Assembly: GCF_002994655.1 (NCBI RefSeq)
Contig: NZ_PPDL01000011.1
Location: forward strand, 1 to 64,000
Source: Corynebacterium sp. 13CS0277
GTDB taxonomy: Bacteria; Actinomycetota; Actinomycetes; Mycobacteriales; Mycobacteriaceae
Direction of reading: 5' to 3'
DNA length: 64,000 nt
The notes under the pieces are model-generated. The model was not told the origin of the DNA. It saw nothing but the letters and a program-made list of their open reading frames with translations, and ran no database searches. Below are positions 37,105-45,562 of the stretch, one piece after another; position 1 is the first letter of the stretch; each line of letters opens with the position of its first letter. The position numbers were made by a program, and so were the translations under genes.

Positions 37105-37704
37105 ATGCTTATCGGTTACGCCAGATGTTCCACAGCTCACCAAGATGTCCAGGTGCAGATGGAAAGGCTTAAAGAACTCGGGGTGGACGATGACCAGATT
37201 CTCGTCGACCACGGGTACTCAGCCACGAGTCGCGCGCGCCCAGGCCTTGAGAGGGCGTTAGAGCGTCTCCGTGCAGGCGACGTGCTTGTCGTGACGAAGC
37301 TGGACCGTCTCGCCCGCAGCGTGGCGGATGCGCACGCTATCGCCGGGGAGGTCCACGACAAGGAAGCTGCACTGCAAATCGGGGGCAGCATCTACGACCC
37401 CCGTGATCCGGTTGGCAAGCTGCTTTTCTCGGTTTTGGCCATGGTCGCGGAGTTCGAACGCGACCTGATCTCCATGCGTACGAGGGAGGGGCTTGCGAGA
37501 GCTGCAAAAGCCGGTAAGTTGCGCGGTAAGCAGCCGAAACTCACCGACATGCAGCATCGCCAGGTTGCCCGTTGGATTGAGGAAGGCGAGCTAACACAAG
37601 CCGAGATGGCCGCCATCCTCGGCGTGTCTACGTCCACAATTTCGCGCACCCGCAAACGCCTGGAGACGACGGGTGTGCTGTACTCCACAGAGAGGTCAGA
37701 CTGA
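37105..37704 (+). CDS. Serine recombinase (resolvase/invertase family)
   Basis: The 199-aa protein is a small serine recombinase. The N-terminus MLIGYARCSTAHQD holds the catalytic Ser9, with Arg7 close by; VVTKLDRLARS and FSVLAMVAEFERDLISMRTREG are conserved. The C-terminus has a DNA-binding HTH (LTQAEMAAILGVSTSTISRTRKRL). Such enzymes resolve plasmid multimers or invert DNA. Its gene ends 2 bp before the VbhA-like gene (TGA then CA then ATG), so it is translationally linked to the Fic module and may share its promoter, which probably lies in the 36860-37100 stretch. Confidence 0.92.
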   Translation: MLIGYARCSTAHQDVQVQMERLKELGVDDDQILVDHGYSATSRARPGLERALERLRAGDVLVVTKLDRLARSVADAHAIAGEVHDKEAALQIGGSIYDPRDPVGKLLFSVLAMVAEFERDLISMRTREGLARAAKAGKLRGKQPKLTDMQHRQVARWIEEGELTQAEMAAILGVSTSTISRTRKRLETTGVLYSTERSD

Positions 37705-37706
37705 CA

Positions 37707-38084
37707 ATGTACTCCCTTGATTCCGCGCAGCTGTCCGACGGTCAGCGTCGTCGCCTGCGCAACCTCGTGGTGTCCTCCCAGATGGACGGCCGCCCGCTGG
37801 CCGCCGAGGACATCGACCGCCTCATCCGGGTCACGCTCGGCGAGCTGACCCAGGATGCCGCCATCGAAGAAATTCGCGCCGCAGCGCGCGCCGAGGATGC
37901 CCGCATCATCGCCGAGGAGGGGCTTGAGGGGGTCGATAGCCCGCTGCTGTCCGACCGCCAGCGCCGCCGGGTGCGCGAGCTTGCCGCCCGCCGAGAGGCT
38001 ATCGAGGGCCGCCCGAACCCCCGCTACGTCGACAGCCTGGTGCGCCAGGCTATCGCCTACGGCTCCAACGGGACGGAGGGGTAG
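37707..38084 (+). CDS. Doubled VbhA-like Fic antitoxin
   Basis: The 125-aa protein contains two copies of one small helical module, residues 9-47 and 81-119, each starting LSDxQRRRxR. VbhA-type antitoxins have the motif (S/T)xxxE(G/N) that blocks the ATP site of a Fic enzyme. Copy one keeps Ser23 but has Asp27-Gly28 in place of Glu-Gly. Copy two keeps Glu100-Gly101 but has Arg96 at the Ser/Thr position. The helix after the motif (VTLGELTQDAAIEEI) also recalls VbhA. I call it an antitoxin on this motif, the length and the two Fic genes behind it; a Fic partner of each copy is unproven. Confidence 0.7.
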   Translation: MYSLDSAQLSDGQRRRLRNLVVSSQMDGRPLAAEDIDRLIRVTLGELTQDAAIEEIRAAARAEDARIIAEEGLEGVDSPLLSDRQRRRVRELAARREAIEGRPNPRYVDSLVRQAIAYGSNGTEG

Positions 38085-38087
38085 AAG

Positions 38088-39452
38088 ATGGCCGACTTCA
38101 CCTGGTCCCTGGACGATCCGGTCGATTACGCGATTAACCCGGTCTATGAGGAGCTGCTGCGCGAGCGGATGCAAGGCAACTTCACTGCCCACGACGCCAT
38201 CACGTACTCCAACAACCGTGAGACGATTTCGGGCGGCTACATCCACGAGTGGTACTACGAGGTGCCTGAGGGTGGCTACGGGCACGCCAAGCTCAGCGAC
38301 GAGCTGAAGGCGGTGTACCAGGAACAGCTGCCGTACATCGTCCGATCCGACGCTATTCCGGCCCAGGACTGGCGCAGCGACGACGTTCTCATCGCGCTCG
38401 GAGACGGTCGTGAGCGTCGGCTGATGCCGCCGGACCAGATTGCCGGCGCGATGGAGCAGATCGATGCCGCCTATGAGAACTTCCCCTGGGATGAAGTCAC
38501 TGCTGAAGACCGCCTCGAAATGGTCGCGCGACTTCACGCCATGCTCACGGAGGTCCACCCCTTTTCCGTCTGGTCCCGGGTTGCTGTCGAAGACACCATG
38601 ACGGTCATCGCAGAGCGCCACGGCGTCAATGTCCGTACCGATCCCGGCGGTCAGTCGTACGCGGAGGATGTGCACAAGGCGCGCGCACTCCAGAACGCCG
38701 AGCAGACCATCCTGCGGGCAGAGTCCTATGATCCGCAGCCAATGCTGGAGGTCTACAAGCGCTTCCACAGCCGCGAGCCTGAGGACACCCGGATCGAGGA
38801 GGCAACCGCCCGAGCTGTCACTGACGCCGAGTGGCACCAGGTCAACACCTGCGAGGAAATCGTCACTGACGATGCGCGGCTCGCACTGCCCCTGCACATC
38901 GATATTGACCTTGACAGTCTGGTGTGGCGCGACGTTGATTTCCCTAGCTTCGATGAGTTCACGGCACCTCGCACGCAGGTCGCTCATGCTGCTCCGTTCG
39001 TTTTCCAGACCATTGTGGAAACTGACCCTGCGCTCCACGACAACGGGGTCTCCCTCATGGTCTTCGACACGGGCAGTGGCTACGTTGCTACGAGCACCGA
39101 GTGGGACGCGGATCCCTGGCTTGCCGATGTCTTCGGCGCAGAGAAGTGGGAGGCGTTCGTGCGCGCTCGGGGGCAGGAATTCAGCACCCCAGCGTCGGAC
39201 TTTGCCGCCCCGGGTACGCTCAACTTTGGTGACGCCCGGACCGTGGATCCTTCGTGGGAAGAGGCGTACGTAATCGATGAAGACGCGCCGATGCTGACCG
39301 ACTGGTCCCCTGCCGACTTCGAGACGCCGAACGCCCCCGCCGCAGAGGGCGAGAACGCACCGTTGGCAGCAGTCGTCGCAGACGTCGATGCTGACGAGTA
39401 CAGCGACTTCGACGAAGTAGTGGCCGATGCGGACGATGAGGACGTCCTATGA
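38088..39452 (+). CDS. Degenerate Fic-domain protein
   Basis: The 454-aa protein aligns with the neighbouring Fic protein around the active site: LHAMLTEVHPF here against MHATLNYIHPF there. His157-Pro-Phe is kept, but the rest of the motif reads SVWSRV instead of xDGNGR, so the phosphate-binding glycines, the Asn and the first Arg are lost. AMP transfer from ATP is therefore unlikely by the known mechanism. It may be a regulator or a binding partner. The C-terminal 100 residues are acidic (ADVDADEYSDFDEVVADADDED). It starts 3 bp after the antitoxin-like gene. Confidence 0.72.
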   Translation: MADFTWSLDDPVDYAINPVYEELLRERMQGNFTAHDAITYSNNRETISGGYIHEWYYEVPEGGYGHAKLSDELKAVYQEQLPYIVRSDAIPAQDWRSDDVLIALGDGRERRLMPPDQIAGAMEQIDAAYENFPWDEVTAEDRLEMVARLHAMLTEVHPFSVWSRVAVEDTMTVIAERHGVNVRTDPGGQSYAEDVHKARALQNAEQTILRAESYDPQPMLEVYKRFHSREPEDTRIEEATARAVTDAEWHQVNTCEEIVTDDARLALPLHIDIDLDSLVWRDVDFPSFDEFTAPRTQVAHAAPFVFQTIVETDPALHDNGVSLMVFDTGSGYVATSTEWDADPWLADVFGAEKWEAFVRARGQEFSTPASDFAAPGTLNFGDARTVDPSWEEAYVIDEDAPMLTDWSPADFETPNAPAAEGENAPLAAVVADVDADEYSDFDEVVADADDEDVL

Positions 39453-39508
39453 GCCAGCAGGATGACGCTCGCCTTGTCATCGCTGTGAGGAAGGCGAACG
39501 CATTGTGA
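39449..39508 (+). CDS. Possible 19-aa coupling ORF
   Basis: The ATG overlaps the stop of the degenerate Fic gene (ATGA) and the TGA overlaps the GTG start of the canonical Fic gene (GTGA). The peptide is MSQQDDARLVIAVRKANAL. Such nested overlaps could couple translation of the two Fic genes. It may equally be a remnant from a frameshift that separated a longer Fic N-terminus. No homology is recognised. Confidence 0.35.
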   Translation: MSQQDDARLVIAVRKANAL

Positions 39509-40689
39509 TCCGGGTGGAACTTGACGACTTTCGGTTGAGTTCCCCTAACGTTGCCCAGCCCGGAGTGGTGTTTCACACTGCCCGGGCGGGTGCCGTTACG
39601 GGGATCGACGGCACCGAATACACCGACGTTGAGGTCCGACTCCGCGACGGATGGCTCCCTACAGACGACGGTCATGGCGCGAAACGTCTTGGCGTCGGCT
39701 TAGAGGTCTTTGACGGTGACGAGAAAATTGCCGAACAAGTAGTTTTCGACCTGGACAAAGGCCCTTGGCGCAACCCCAAAATGTCGAACATCTTCGGCTC
39801 GCTAGGGACTCACCATCTACTCAGTAAAGCCTTCGACGAGTGGCTGCCGCTGTGGGATCAAGCTCGAAGTTTTCTCCCCGACCAGGCGCCCAACGACCTC
39901 AGTGACGCGATGCAGAAGCGCTGGGAGGCCTACCTTGATCCAGTCTCAGGAGACTTGGCCAACAAGGTGGGTATCTACGGCGAAACATGGGCCACTGTCG
40001 AGGCGAATCTCGTCGCGCAACGGGCACTGGAAGTGCCACTCGAAGGCTTTCGCTTTGCCAAGGCCTGGGACAATCTCGCAGCTACTCACGAGCACCTATT
40101 CAAGTACTGCTACGAGTGGGCAGGCAAGCCCCGTGAGGTCGACCTAGCGAAACCAAACCCGTTTGCAGACACCGGCCAGAGCAACTACTGCCCTGTGTCC
40201 GCTATGCCTGAATGGGTCAGCATTGTCGAAGATATCGAGGCGCGACTCTTTGCAACTGAAGATCTCGAAGACAAGGTCACGCTACTAGCCCAAATGCACG
40301 CGACGCTCAACTATATTCATCCGTTCCGCGACGGAAATGGGCGCGCTATCCGTACCTTTATGGAGCAGGAAGCCGCTACTGTCGGCGTGTTTCTGGACTG
40401 GGAATCGGCGGATAGTGAAGTTATCTCGTTCACGTCTATAGCGTCACTTGTGGGTCGCCAGGGTCCCGAAGAAGCACCCTTCATCAGCATGTATCGCGAC
40501 ATAGCAGAGGATATGGACTACGCGATGGACTCTCAAGGTTGGGAGCTACTCTCCCAAGCCGAGCAGGAGAGAGATAGCGCAACCAGTGCACCGAACCTGT
40601 CCGCCTACATCGGAGAACAACGCCCTGACTTCTATGATGACTATGACGACGACCAAGTCGCCATAGAGGACTCTGTCAGTGAGCTTTAA
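39505..40689 (+). CDS. Fic-domain protein (predicted AMP transferase)
   Basis: The 394-aa protein has the complete Fic motif HPFRDGNGR at residues 272-280. Its preceding segment AATHEHLFKYCYEWAGKPREVDL is the usual core. Fic enzymes transfer AMP from ATP to a hydroxyl side chain of a target; the toxin VbhT inhibits bacterial growth this way. No inhibitory (S/T)xxxE(G/N) helix is evident inside it, so control by the upstream VbhA-like protein is expected. GTG 39505 is preceded by AGGAAGG (39488-39494). The N-terminal 115 residues are a different domain I do not recognise, and the C-terminus is acidic. Confidence 0.85.
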   Translation: MIRVELDDFRLSSPNVAQPGVVFHTARAGAVTGIDGTEYTDVEVRLRDGWLPTDDGHGAKRLGVGLEVFDGDEKIAEQVVFDLDKGPWRNPKMSNIFGSLGTHHLLSKAFDEWLPLWDQARSFLPDQAPNDLSDAMQKRWEAYLDPVSGDLANKVGIYGETWATVEANLVAQRALEVPLEGFRFAKAWDNLAATHEHLFKYCYEWAGKPREVDLAKPNPFADTGQSNYCPVSAMPEWVSIVEDIEARLFATEDLEDKVTLLAQMHATLNYIHPFRDGNGRAIRTFMEQEAATVGVFLDWESADSEVISFTSIASLVGRQGPEEAPFISMYRDIAEDMDYAMDSQGWELLSQAEQERDSATSAPNLSAYIGEQRPDFYDDYDDDQVAIEDSVSEL

Positions 40690-40711
40690 CCCCTCCTGCT
40701 CTCCTGTCCCT

Positions 40712-40745
40712 GCCGCCACCCCGCCCTCGGGGTGGCGGCTTTTTC
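40712..40745 (+). terminator. Rho-independent terminator of the Fic module
   Basis: GCCGCCACCCCG and CGGGGTGGCGGC form a perfect 12-bp stem (40712-40723 with 40728-40739) followed by TTTTTC. It is a strong terminator 22 bp past the Fic stop. Confidence 0.92.
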
Positions 40746-40801
40746 TGCGCTCCACAACCTTAAGATTTTAGAGCCAACTACAGCCACCACAACGCGGCGA
40801 A

Positions 40802-40834
40802 GGCGGGGCAAGACCCTTGAGGTCTTGCCCCGCC
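40802..40834 (-). terminator. Terminator-like hairpin, 14-bp stem
   Basis: GGCGGGGCAAGACC (40802-40815) and its complement (40821-40834) form a perfect stem with a five-base loop. It lies past the stop of the minus-strand gene at 40950 and may end that transcript. Confidence 0.6.
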
Positions 40835-40888
40835 GGAAGTAACGCGCAAGGGGCAGCTGCGGTGCTGCTTCTGTGCCGTTTTCGATCC

Positions 40889-40920
40889 GCGCGGTGCCCG
40901 CCCTTAGGCGGGCACCGCGC
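40889..40920 (-). terminator. Terminator-like hairpin, second 14-bp stem
   Basis: GCGCGGTGCCCGCC (40889-40902) and its complement (40907-40920) form a perfect stem with loop CTTA, 29 bp past the stop of the gene at 40950. With the preceding two hairpins this makes three strong stems in about 210 bp. Confidence 0.6.
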
Positions 40921-40949
40921 CGCGCCTGGCACATGATAACGCGTCCTGA

Positions 40950-41333
40950 TTAACCCAATGCTTGCGAGTCGCTAGACCCGCCATCTCCATAGTCCTGATC
41001 CTGCACCTGCGACGCTTCCTCAGCGCTTTCCGAATCCGTCTTCACCACGGAACCGTCGACGCTGTCATCGTCCGGGTGCGCTAGTTCAGCGATTCTCTTG
41101 ACCTCCTTTGCAGGCAACTCCAAGGCCTCCTGAATGAACTTCCACGTCAACCCGGTGCTGTGCAATTCCGCAAAAAGTGGCGCGATCTTAGCTTCCAACC
41201 GCGCTCGCTTATCCACGAGCGACAGGACTTCCGCGAGAAGCTCCTCGCGCCGACGTGCGACCTCTAGGGTGCCTGCAAGCGCATCACGTGCACGCTTCCT
41301 AGAGGACATGCTCTTCGATGAAATCTTCGTCAT
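40950..41333 (-). CDS. Small hypothetical protein divergent from the relaxase
   Basis: The 127-aa protein (from ATG 41333; GTG 41342 is an alternative) begins MTKISSKSMSSRKRARDAL and has a long helical middle (LLAEVLSLVDKRARLEAKIAPLFAEL). An HTH-like LTWKFIQEALELPAKEVKRIAEL follows and the tail is acidic. Position head to head with traA, across palindromes, suggests an accessory relaxosome protein or a repressor of transfer. It is not a named family to me. Confidence 0.65.
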   Translation of the reverse strand: MTKISSKSMSSRKRARDALAGTLEVARRREELLAEVLSLVDKRARLEAKIAPLFAELHSTGLTWKFIQEALELPAKEVKRIAELAHPDDDSVDGSVVKTDSESAEEASQVQDQDYGDGGSSDSQALG

Positions 41334-41348
41334 GTACCCCACTGTAGC

Positions 41349-41422
41349 GGGTACATCCGTACCCTCGCATCACCCCCGAAAAATCGGGGGTTCGTGCCAT
41401 ACACAGTATGCATTATTAATGC
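41349..41422 (+). promoter_or_regulatory. Predicted traA promoter region with three palindromes
   Basis: TTCGTG (41391-41396), a 17-bp spacer and TATTAA (41414-41419) could be the traA promoter. CATAC-ACA-GTATG (41398-41410) fills the spacer and GCATTA-T-TAATGC (41410-41422) covers the -10. GGGTAC-ATCC-GTACCC (41349-41364) is close to the divergent gene, and a short CCCCCGA hairpin sits between. Tight repression of conjugation, or oriT DNA, is a good guess. Confidence 0.55.
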
Positions 41423-41454
41423 GAGTGTTTTTCTGGGGGTGTATGCTCACACCC

Positions 41455-44400
41455 ATGATGTCGCTACGAGCTGTCCACGCAGGTGCTGGGTACCAGTACC
41501 TGCTTCGCTCGGTTGCGACCAACGACGCTGCTGACCCCACTGTTACCGATCTCGAAGACGGCCAAGACGGTGAAGCAACTGCGCTGTCGAACTACTACCA
41601 GGCCAAGGGAACACCCCCTGGCCGTTGGCTCGGTTCTGGGTTGCAGGGCTTTGACCACAAGAAGCTCGTTACCGGTGCTCTCGTCGACGAACAGCAGATG
41701 GCAAATCTCTACGGCATGGGCTTGCACCCAGAAGCCTCAGAGATCTGGGCGGTCCGTAACGTCTATCGGGATGCGCAGCTTGGTCGCGCTTTCCGCATTT
41801 CGACCAACGACATTCCGGTCCTGAATGCACTGCGCGCAGCGGAGAAAAGCTTCGTCCGCGAACACCAGCGCACCCCGACCGCTGCCGAGCGTTCCGAGAT
41901 GGCGGTGACGGTTGGCACGCCGTTCTACTGCAAGGCCACCGGCTACACCTCCCCAGCCTCCAAGGACGTCGTCGCTTGGATCAACCAGCAGCAAACCAAA
42001 GTCACTCAGGCTGTCAGCGCGTTCGACTTCACGTTTTCCCCCACCAAGTCCGTCAGTGTGCTGTGGGCGCTAGCAGACGAAAAGACAGCTAACGCGATTG
42101 CAGCCTGCCACCACGAAGCCGTCGCCGAGGTCATCGCATGGACTGAGCGGGAAGTGGCACGCACCAGGGTCGGAGCAAACGGCATTGCACAGGTGAAGAC
42201 TCGTGGCCTCATCGGCGCGGAGTTTACACACTTTGACACGCGCACCGGTGACCCGGACCTGCACTCGCACGTGCTGATCTCCAACAAGGTCCAAACCGAA
42301 GACGGCAGATGGCTGTCTCTGGACGGCCAAGAGATCTTCCACAACCACCAAGCAATCTCTGCGCGCTACGACGCTGTGCTGATGGAAAAGCTCACCCGCA
42401 AACTCGGCCTGGAGTTCTACGCTTCTTCCCGCGCCGACGCAGTCGAGCCGGTGTGGGAAGTCTCAGGCGTTCCCGAGGAACTCAACGCGCTGTTTTCTTC
42501 TCGTAAAGAGCTGGCCCGCCCAGTCTTTGACCAAATGGTGGCCGACTACATCGAGGCCTACGGCAAGCAGCCCGACAAGCAGGTGCAGCGACGCTTGTGG
42601 CAAGAAGCCATTCTCGCCACCCGTGACGAGAAAAAGCCTGCCCAGTCTCTCGACACGCTACGCACCCAGTGGGCAGATCGTGTCCGTGAGCTAAACGGCG
42701 GCGACGAGCTGCTTGGCATTGTGCGCAACCTCGTCAACTCCGAGCGCCTCACAGCTGCCGCAGAGCCAACGCGCCCAGAGTTCACCGACTCCGACGTCGA
42801 CGACGCCGCCGCAGTCGTGCTCGCTCGCGTCACAGACAAGCGCGGCATCTTCGGGGAAAACCACGTCCGCACCGCCACTGCGACGCTGCTTAAGGGGTAC
42901 CGGTTCCCCAACGCCAAAGCCCTTGACGACGCCATTGAAACTGTCGTCTCCACCGTGCTCACTAACTCCGTAGCCCTAGCACCGGCAGAAGTTCTAATGC
43001 TGCCCGAGCAGCTGCGCGGCGACAACAACCGAGGCGTGGACTTCCGCAAGCGCTCAGAGCGCTACACCACCCAGGAGATTCTGGACGGCGAACAGCGCGT
43101 CCTCAACGCCTGCGAGCAACCCACCGCCGTCGTTGCAGCCAACGCCACCATCGACGCCGCCCTCGCAGCTCACGAGAAGGCCAACGGCTGGACCCTCAAC
43201 GAGGGCCAAGAAGCCATGGCCCGCTCACTGCTCACCTCCGGCGCGCTCGTGGCTTGTGGTGTTGGTCCTGCGGGCACCGGCAAGACGACTTCCATGCAAA
43301 TCGTCAACCGCGTCTGGCAGGACGAGGGCCGCAAAGTCATCGGCCTCGCCCCCAGCGCTAAAGCAGCCGCGATCCTTGGCGAAGAAATTGGCGTCGACGC
43401 CACTACAATCGACGCCTTAACGTTCGTCTGGCGCGGTGGTCACCCCACTAAGCCCGCACATGACCCCTCAGCTCTCCCCGTCGACATCCAGCCCGGCGAC
43501 ATGCTACTCGTCGACGAGGCTGGCATGGCCAGTACCCAGAACCTCGCCGCACTCGTAGAAATCGCCGAAGCCACCGGCGCTGTGGTGCGCATGATCGGCG
43601 ACCCCCACCAGCTCCGCGCAGTCGGCGCTGGAGGCGTCTTCGGCTACGCCTGCAAGCAAACCAACGCCGTCGAGCTGACCCACGTCATGCGCTTCGACAA
43701 AGGCCGCGACACAGCCCAAGCAGACGCATCCCTGCAACTACGCAAAGGCGACAAAAAAGCCCTCGACTACTACTTCTCCAACGGGCGCGTCAGCGCTGGC
43801 ACCCGCGAGGCCCAGATCTCCCGGCTTGTTGACGACTTCTTCGCTGACCGCGAGCTGGGCCGCCGCAGCATGATGATCGCGACGACCAACGCCGACGTTG
43901 ATCGCCTCAACGAGATGGTACGCACCCGACTCATCGCCGATGGCGTAGTCTCCCCGGACCCCGAGGACACTGTCACCGCCGGACGCGGGCACCAAGTCAG
44001 CACCGGCGACGTTGTGATCGCCCGCAAGAACCAGACCTTTTTCGCCCACACCGGTGGCCGCCGCGTCGCCACAGGCAAAGTCCTCAACGGCCAAATGTTC
44101 CGCATCGTCGGCACCCGCGCAGACGGCAGCCTCGACGTGGCCGACACTGTCACCGGCAAGCGAATGCTACTGCCCGCCGACTACGTTGCCGACAACATCC
44201 ACCTCGGGTACGCAGCCACCGTGCACCGCGCACAGGGAGCGACCGTGGACGTCTGCCGCAGCCTAGTTGACACCTCCATGAACCGGCCTGGCCTGTACGT
44301 GGCGATGACGCGCGGCAAGAAAGAAAACCACGCCTACTGTGTGACCGACAACCCCTTTGACTTCGATGCCGAGGACGCGCACTTCCACATGGCAGGCGTC

Positions 44401-45555
44401 GACCCGGAGCGCGACGCGAAGAAGATCCTGCTGCACGTGCTCGCCAACACCCAGGGCGGAGAAACCGCGAGCGAAATCCGCGACGCAGAGCGCACACACG
44501 CCGTCTCCCGCAAGCGTCTGGAGGAGTTGTACCGCTTCGGCGTTGACGAGGCCCACAGGGTACTTGCAGAGTCGGTCGCCGGCCGAATTATCGACCTGTT
44601 GCCCCCTGAGGTTGAAAAGCGCCTCGAGAGGGAAGAACGTGGCCGCGAACGGCTCATCGCCGCGTTGGCCCTCAACAGTGCTGCTGGCGGAGACATCCGA
44701 CACATCGCCCCCTCCGTCGTCAACTACCGCGAGTGGGACACCGCAGACAGCGTCGGCGCTGTGCTTGGCTGGCGCGTCGAAAAAGCCACACAAGTCACCA
44801 CTCAGCGCACCACTGGGCTAGTCGCACCTCCCCCGCAGTGGGTGGGCGAAGACGTCGAGCTATGCAACTGGCTACGCGATACCTTCGTGCGGCTCAGCGT
44901 GGAGACCAAGGCCCAGCCCGCCCCGGAGTTCTCCCCGGGCGACGTGGTCGAGGGCGCATTGCTCGACGGCAGCCACGCGCGCAACCGCACCATCGAAGAC
45001 GTCCGGTTCGTCAACTGCGACCTGACTGATTTCGACTTCTCCGGCTGCACCCTACGTCACGTGACGTTTGAGGGATGTGCCCTCGATAGGGCACGTTTCA
45101 CCGATGCCAAGCTCGTGGATGTCGAATTCGAGCACTGTAGCGCAGCAGATGCCTCGTTCGAGGGGGCCACCCTTGGCACTTTCCCTGCCCCAGAAGACAT
45201 CGACAGCATCGAGGACTACGGTGTGCGGCTGCGCCACTCCTGCTTCGACCGTGCCCGCTTTATGTGGACCAAGTTGCGTGTCTTCGTGGCTTTCCAAACA
45301 AGCCTCATCGCGTCCCGCTTCAACTCCTCCGAGGACGGGGTGCTGATGCTGGACACCTGTGACGTCACTGACTCCCACATCGTTGTCCCCGACGCAAGCC
45401 TGGTGAAAACCTTTGACTGCGTCTCCGAGCCGGAGATCCGTGAGACCGCTAAGCAGGCCAATACGCCCGTACATGCCGCCACCGCCCCCGATGCGCACGA
45501 CTACGACGCCTGGGACGAGGAGGTCACAGACCACGGAGACGACTACGAGCTGTAG
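41455..45555 (+). CDS. traA: MobF relaxase-helicase TraA with pentapeptide-like tail
   Basis: The 1366-aa relaxase nicks oriT and unwinds the transferred strand. The N-terminal TrwC-type domain has the paired histidines FTHFDTRTGDPDLHSHVLIS near residues 256-275. A RecD-like helicase follows with GPAGTGKTT near 605, LLVDEAGM and HRAQGATVDV near 924, ending YVAMTRGKKENHAY. The final 200 residues are unusual: from about 1170 they hold pentapeptide-like repeats (DLTDFDFSGC, ALDRARFTDA, DASFEGATL), a right-handed helix known for mimicking DNA. ATG 41455 gives MMSLRAVHAGAGYQYLLRS; 41443 is an alternative. Confidence 0.93.
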   Translation: MMSLRAVHAGAGYQYLLRSVATNDAADPTVTDLEDGQDGEATALSNYYQAKGTPPGRWLGSGLQGFDHKKLVTGALVDEQQMANLYGMGLHPEASEIWAVRNVYRDAQLGRAFRISTNDIPVLNALRAAEKSFVREHQRTPTAAERSEMAVTVGTPFYCKATGYTSPASKDVVAWINQQQTKVTQAVSAFDFTFSPTKSVSVLWALADEKTANAIAACHHEAVAEVIAWTEREVARTRVGANGIAQVKTRGLIGAEFTHFDTRTGDPDLHSHVLISNKVQTEDGRWLSLDGQEIFHNHQAISARYDAVLMEKLTRKLGLEFYASSRADAVEPVWEVSGVPEELNALFSSRKELARPVFDQMVADYIEAYGKQPDKQVQRRLWQEAILATRDEKKPAQSLDTLRTQWADRVRELNGGDELLGIVRNLVNSERLTAAAEPTRPEFTDSDVDDAAAVVLARVTDKRGIFGENHVRTATATLLKGYRFPNAKALDDAIETVVSTVLTNSVALAPAEVLMLPEQLRGDNNRGVDFRKRSERYTTQEILDGEQRVLNACEQPTAVVAANATIDAALAAHEKANGWTLNEGQEAMARSLLTSGALVACGVGPAGTGKTTSMQIVNRVWQDEGRKVIGLAPSAKAAAILGEEIGVDATTIDALTFVWRGGHPTKPAHDPSALPVDIQPGDMLLVDEAGMASTQNLAALVEIAEATGAVVRMIGDPHQLRAVGAGGVFGYACKQTNAVELTHVMRFDKGRDTAQADASLQLRKGDKKALDYYFSNGRVSAGTREAQISRLVDDFFADRELGRRSMMIATTNADVDRLNEMVRTRLIADGVVSPDPEDTVTAGRGHQVSTGDVVIARKNQTFFAHTGGRRVATGKVLNGQMFRIVGTRADGSLDVADTVTGKRMLLPADYVADNIHLGYAATVHRAQGATVDVCRSLVDTSMNRPGLYVAMTRGKKENHAYCVTDNPFDFDAEDAHFHMAGVDPERDAKKILLHVLANTQGGETASEIRDAERTHAVSRKRLEELYRFGVDEAHRVLAESVAGRIIDLLPPEVEKRLEREERGRERLIAALALNSAAGGDIRHIAPSVVNYREWDTADSVGAVLGWRVEKATQVTTQRTTGLVAPPPQWVGEDVELCNWLRDTFVRLSVETKAQPAPEFSPGDVVEGALLDGSHARNRTIEDVRFVNCDLTDFDFSGCTLRHVTFEGCALDRARFTDAKLVDVEFEHCSAADASFEGATLGTFPAPEDIDSIEDYGVRLRHSCFDRARFMWTKLRVFVAFQTSLIASRFNSSEDGVLMLDTCDVTDSHIVVPDASLVKTFDCVSEPEIRETAKQANTPVHAATAPDAHDYDAWDEEVTDHGDDYEL

Positions 45556-45562
45556 GCCCGTG

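Noticed and set aside
37707..38084. Second resolvase subunit or HTH regulator
   Set aside because: No HTH geometry; the doubled module has the position and motif of VbhA-type antitoxins instead.
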